64,000 nucleotides of DNA from Candidatus Vallotia laricis (GTDB taxonomy: Bacteria > Pseudomonadota > Gammaproteobacteria > Burkholderiales > Burkholderiaceae), in contig NZ_CP047399.1 of the NCBI RefSeq assembly GCF_020541325.1, positions 806,001 to 870,000 of the forward strand, read 5' to 3'. Position 1 is the stretch's first letter. Every line of letters starts with the position of its first letter. This document shows positions 62,245 through 64,000 of this stretch, piece after piece. The position numbers and the translations under genes were made by a program. The notes beneath the pieces were generated by a model. That model was not told where the DNA came from. It saw nothing but the letters and a program-made list of their open reading frames with translations, and ran no database searches.

Positions 62245-62415
62245 TTAAATTTGAATCATCTCAAAATCTTCCCTTCGTGCTCCGCACTCGGGACATGTCC
62301 AGTTAATTGGGATATCTTCCCAACGTGTTCCGGGCGAAATCCCCTCCTCCGGAAGACCCGCTTCTTCATCGTAAATCCAACCACAAATCAGGCACATCCA
62401 ACTTTTGTATTCCAT
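62245..62415 (-). CDS. rubA: Rubredoxin
   Basis: A 56-residue iron protein carrying electrons through a single Fe(Cys)4 site. Both CxxC pairs are intact: MCLICGWIYDEEAG (C8, C11) and WTCPECGARREDFEMIQI (C41, C44); the GxPxxGIxPGTxWEDIP core (LPEEGISPGTRWEDIP) is typical. The gene is complete with ATG and TAA and no disruption, in contrast to the decayed yqgE downstream. Its redox partner is not visible. Position near groEL and the yqgE-ruvX-pyr genes resembles Burkholderia. Confidence 0.95.
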   Translation of the reverse strand: MEYKSWMCLICGWIYDEEAGLPEEGISPGTRWEDIPINWTCPECGARREDFEMIQI

Positions 62416-63017
62416 CGTATTGCCGCGTCACACAAATAGTTCGTGAGAATGAAATATAAGGTACAGTACTTTGTTATTGCATGGATGCCTGGCAGAGGGA
62501 TTATGCAATACAATTTATTTTTCTCAAATTTATTTATATATAGCAAGGCTACGATTATTGCTATCCCCGGCAACGTTACGCCTTGCTTTCTAGCAATGCT
62601 ATCTGGATAGTCATTAATGATACCCACGCTAATATTAGTCTAGGATTATAGTCTTCGAAACTGCTTAATACTTCAGCGAAGAGGCTGAATTCGCTAAAAT
62701 GCTTAAAACTATAGAAAAGAGTAACTAATGAGTCATATTATTGATGCTGCGAGATACGCCTATGATCTAATAGATTGCTTCAAATAAATTGCTCGCAAGC
62801 AGATGCAAAAATGCGCGTACTAGGTAAATAGTGGGGTACTTTCAGTGCTTGAAACTGCCCAAGCTTGAACTACTGACGCTGAGGAGAGTCGCATTGTCCT
62901 AGGATTCTAATCGCAGAGCTAGAAGAAATAATAGAACAGTAGTCTAACCTTTAAATTCTCCTAAAATCCGCTCTTTAATAAAGAGCTTCAATATTAGATG
63001 TCAAAAACTTATCCTCA
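62416..63017. other. Spacer between groEL and rubA
   Basis: About 600 bp without a recognised gene; thiamine or haem genes sometimes found near rubA in Burkholderia are not readable. The groEL terminator lies at its upper end. Confidence 0.45.
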
Positions 63018-63057
63018 TAAAAAACAGACTCTGTATTTTCTGAATACAGAGTCTGTT
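63018..63057 (-). terminator. Intrinsic terminator of groEL
   Basis: A 15-bp perfect stem (63023-63037 with 63043-63057, sequence AACAGACTCTGTATT) with a 5-nt loop. On the minus strand it is followed by a run of T (complement of A at 63019-63024). It lies 65 bp after the groEL stop, so orientation and position fit. Confidence 0.8.
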
Positions 63058-63121
63058 ATTGAATGAAATGAACAGCGCACTTTAAAGGAAGCCGTTCAAT
63101 TCCCATTTTTGGACAGCTGAA

Positions 63122-64000
63122 CTACATGTCCATACCCATACCGCCCATACCACCTGGCATACCGCTCGGTGCTGGTGTTTCTTCTTTCGCTAGCTCACAT
63201 ACCGCCGCATCAGTTGTAAGTAGCAAACCAGCAACAGATGCCGCATTTTGCAGCGCAGTGCGAGTAACCTTTGTTGGATCGACAACTCCAGCCTCGACGA
63301 GATCACCATACTCACCGCTTGTTGCGTTGTAACCATAGTTACCTTTACCTGCAGCTACAGCAGCAACTACAACACTTCCCTCTTCCCCACCATTCAGTAC
63401 GATCTGACGAAGCGGCTCTTCTATCGCGCGAAGAACGATTTTAATGCCGGCTTCTTGGTCAGCATTTTCGCCTTTGATGTTAGTGATCGCGGTGCGAGCG
63501 CGAATCAATGCAACACCACCCCCCGCTACGATTCCTTCTTCAACAGCTGCGCGTGTAGCATGTAGAGCGTCCTCAACTCGCGCCTTTTTTTCCTTCATTT
63601 CTACTTCAGTGGCTGCGCCTACTTTAATTACCGCTACGCCACCCGCAAGCTTCGCGACACGTTCTTGCAGCTTTTCGCGATCATAATCTGATGTTGATTC
63701 TTCAATTTGCGCACGAATCTGCTTTACACGACCCTCAATACTTTTCGCTTCGCCGGCGCCGTCGATAATTGTCGTATTTTCCTTCGCAACTTCAATCCGC
63801 TTGGCTTGGCCTAATTCTTGCAGCGTAGCTTTTTCAAGCGAAAGACCAGTTTCCTCGGCAATAACTTGGCCACCGGTTAAGATCGCAATATCCTCAAGCA
63901 TTGCCTTACGACGATCTCCGAAACCAGGTGCCTTTACTGCGACAGTTTTTAAAATTCCGCGGATATTGTTTACGACTAATGTCGCAAGTGCTTCACCTTC
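63122..64000 (-). CDS. groEL: Chaperonin GroEL (3' part; gene continues beyond the window)
   Basis: The C-terminal ~292 residues of the 60-kDa chaperonin, reading on to the window edge at 64000 (first visible residues [15 protein letters not shown]). Landmarks: [17 protein letters not shown] (apical domain), [40 protein letters not shown] (equatorial domain), [20 protein letters not shown], and the GGM-rich tail ending [10 protein letters not shown]. No disruption is seen. GroEL is usually very highly expressed in insect endosymbionts. The start and any groES lie outside. Confidence 0.98.
   Translation of the reverse strand, partial: EGEALATLVVNNIRGILKTVAVKAPGFGDRRKAMLEDIAILTGGQVIAEETGLSLEKATLQELGQAKRIEVAKENTTIIDGAGEAKSIEGRVKQIRAQIEESTSDYDREKLQERVAKLAGGVAVIKVGAATEVEMKEKKARVEDALHATRAAVEEGIVAGGGVALIRARTAITNIKGENADQEAGIKIVLRAIEEPLRQIVLNGGEEGSVVVAAVAAGKGNYGYNATSGEYGDLVEAGVVDPTKVTRTALQNAASVAGLLLTTDAAVCELAKEETPAPSGMPGGMGGMGMDM

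Noticed and set aside
1-64000. Repeated palindromes as a CRISPR array, REP element or transposon ends
   Set aside because: The palindromes differ completely in sequence and spacing, with no shared repeat, spacers, target duplications or transposase gene nearby.

Overview
The window reads as a stretch of a reduced, decaying chromosome from a betaproteobacterial endosymbiont of the Burkholderiaceae. The proteins resemble Burkholderia orthologues closely (EtfAB, RibBA, Glk, ApaH, RibH, YggT and others), and several neighbourhoods keep Burkholderia-type order as I recall it: gyrA..cmk-rpsA-ihfB-(lapB), zwf-pgl-glk, ribD-ribE-ribBA-ribH-nusB, and rml..apaH-pyrC'-pyrB-(pyrR)-ruvX-(yqgE)-rubA..groEL. 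Summing my coordinates, 39 protein genes cover about 61% of 64 kb. The rest is A+T-rich spacer in which gene remains can still be read. This pattern fits symbionts of the 'Candidatus Vallotia' type (adelgid symbionts related to Mycetohabitans/Burkholderia). That name is an inference from memory, not from a search.

Layout. 0.3-9.9 kb: electron transfer flavoprotein (etfBA), lytic transglycosylase mltB, a near full-length lapB pseudogene, and cmk-rpsA-ihfB. 11-17 kb: a DUF2059 protein, gyrA, an OmpA-family protein, and tmRNA with a good sigma70 promoter. 19-26 kb: fbp, tRNA-Thr(CGU), a spermidine-synthase-like protein, htpG, and a RidA-family protein. 27-34 kb: parC, parE, uup, tRNA-Arg(CCU). 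35-40 kb: a small conserved-looking unknown, then glk, pgl and zwf; glk has lost its C-terminal HexR-type regulator. 41-46 kb: riboflavin genes and nusB. 46-51 kb: yggT, trmB, uppP, and a phosphomannomutase/phosphoglucomutase. 52-56 kb: the complete dTDP-rhamnose set rmlBACD. 56-64 kb: apaH, the non-catalytic dihydroorotase homologue pyrC', pyrB, a pyrR pseudogene, ruvX, a yqgE pseudogene, an intact 56-residue rubredoxin, and the 3' part of groEL.

How the genes fit together. The retained set covers DNA topology (gyrA, parC, parE), translation and protein quality control (rpsA, ssrA, trmB, htpG, groEL), glucose entry into the pentose phosphate pathway (glk, zwf, pgl), gluconeogenesis (fbp), riboflavin and pyrimidine synthesis, and part of envelope synthesis (uppP, mltB, OmpA, dTDP-rhamnose). 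What is lost is mostly regulation: LapB (control of LPS synthesis), PyrR (pyrimidine control), HexR (sugar control), and YqgE. The aromatic amino acid/serine block normally between gyrA and cmk in Burkholderia is absent.

The most unusual sequence-level signal is a set of long, perfect or near-perfect inverted repeats, with arms up to 24 bp and spacers of 1-2 nt. Most lie in spacers, but two sit inside the 3' ends of ribH and of the phosphomannomutase gene. There are also many G or C homopolymer runs of 7-10 and several fresh tandem duplications, one of them across the pyrC' start codon. I found no CRISPR array, insertion sequence, prophage, rRNA gene or recognisable new multi-gene system.
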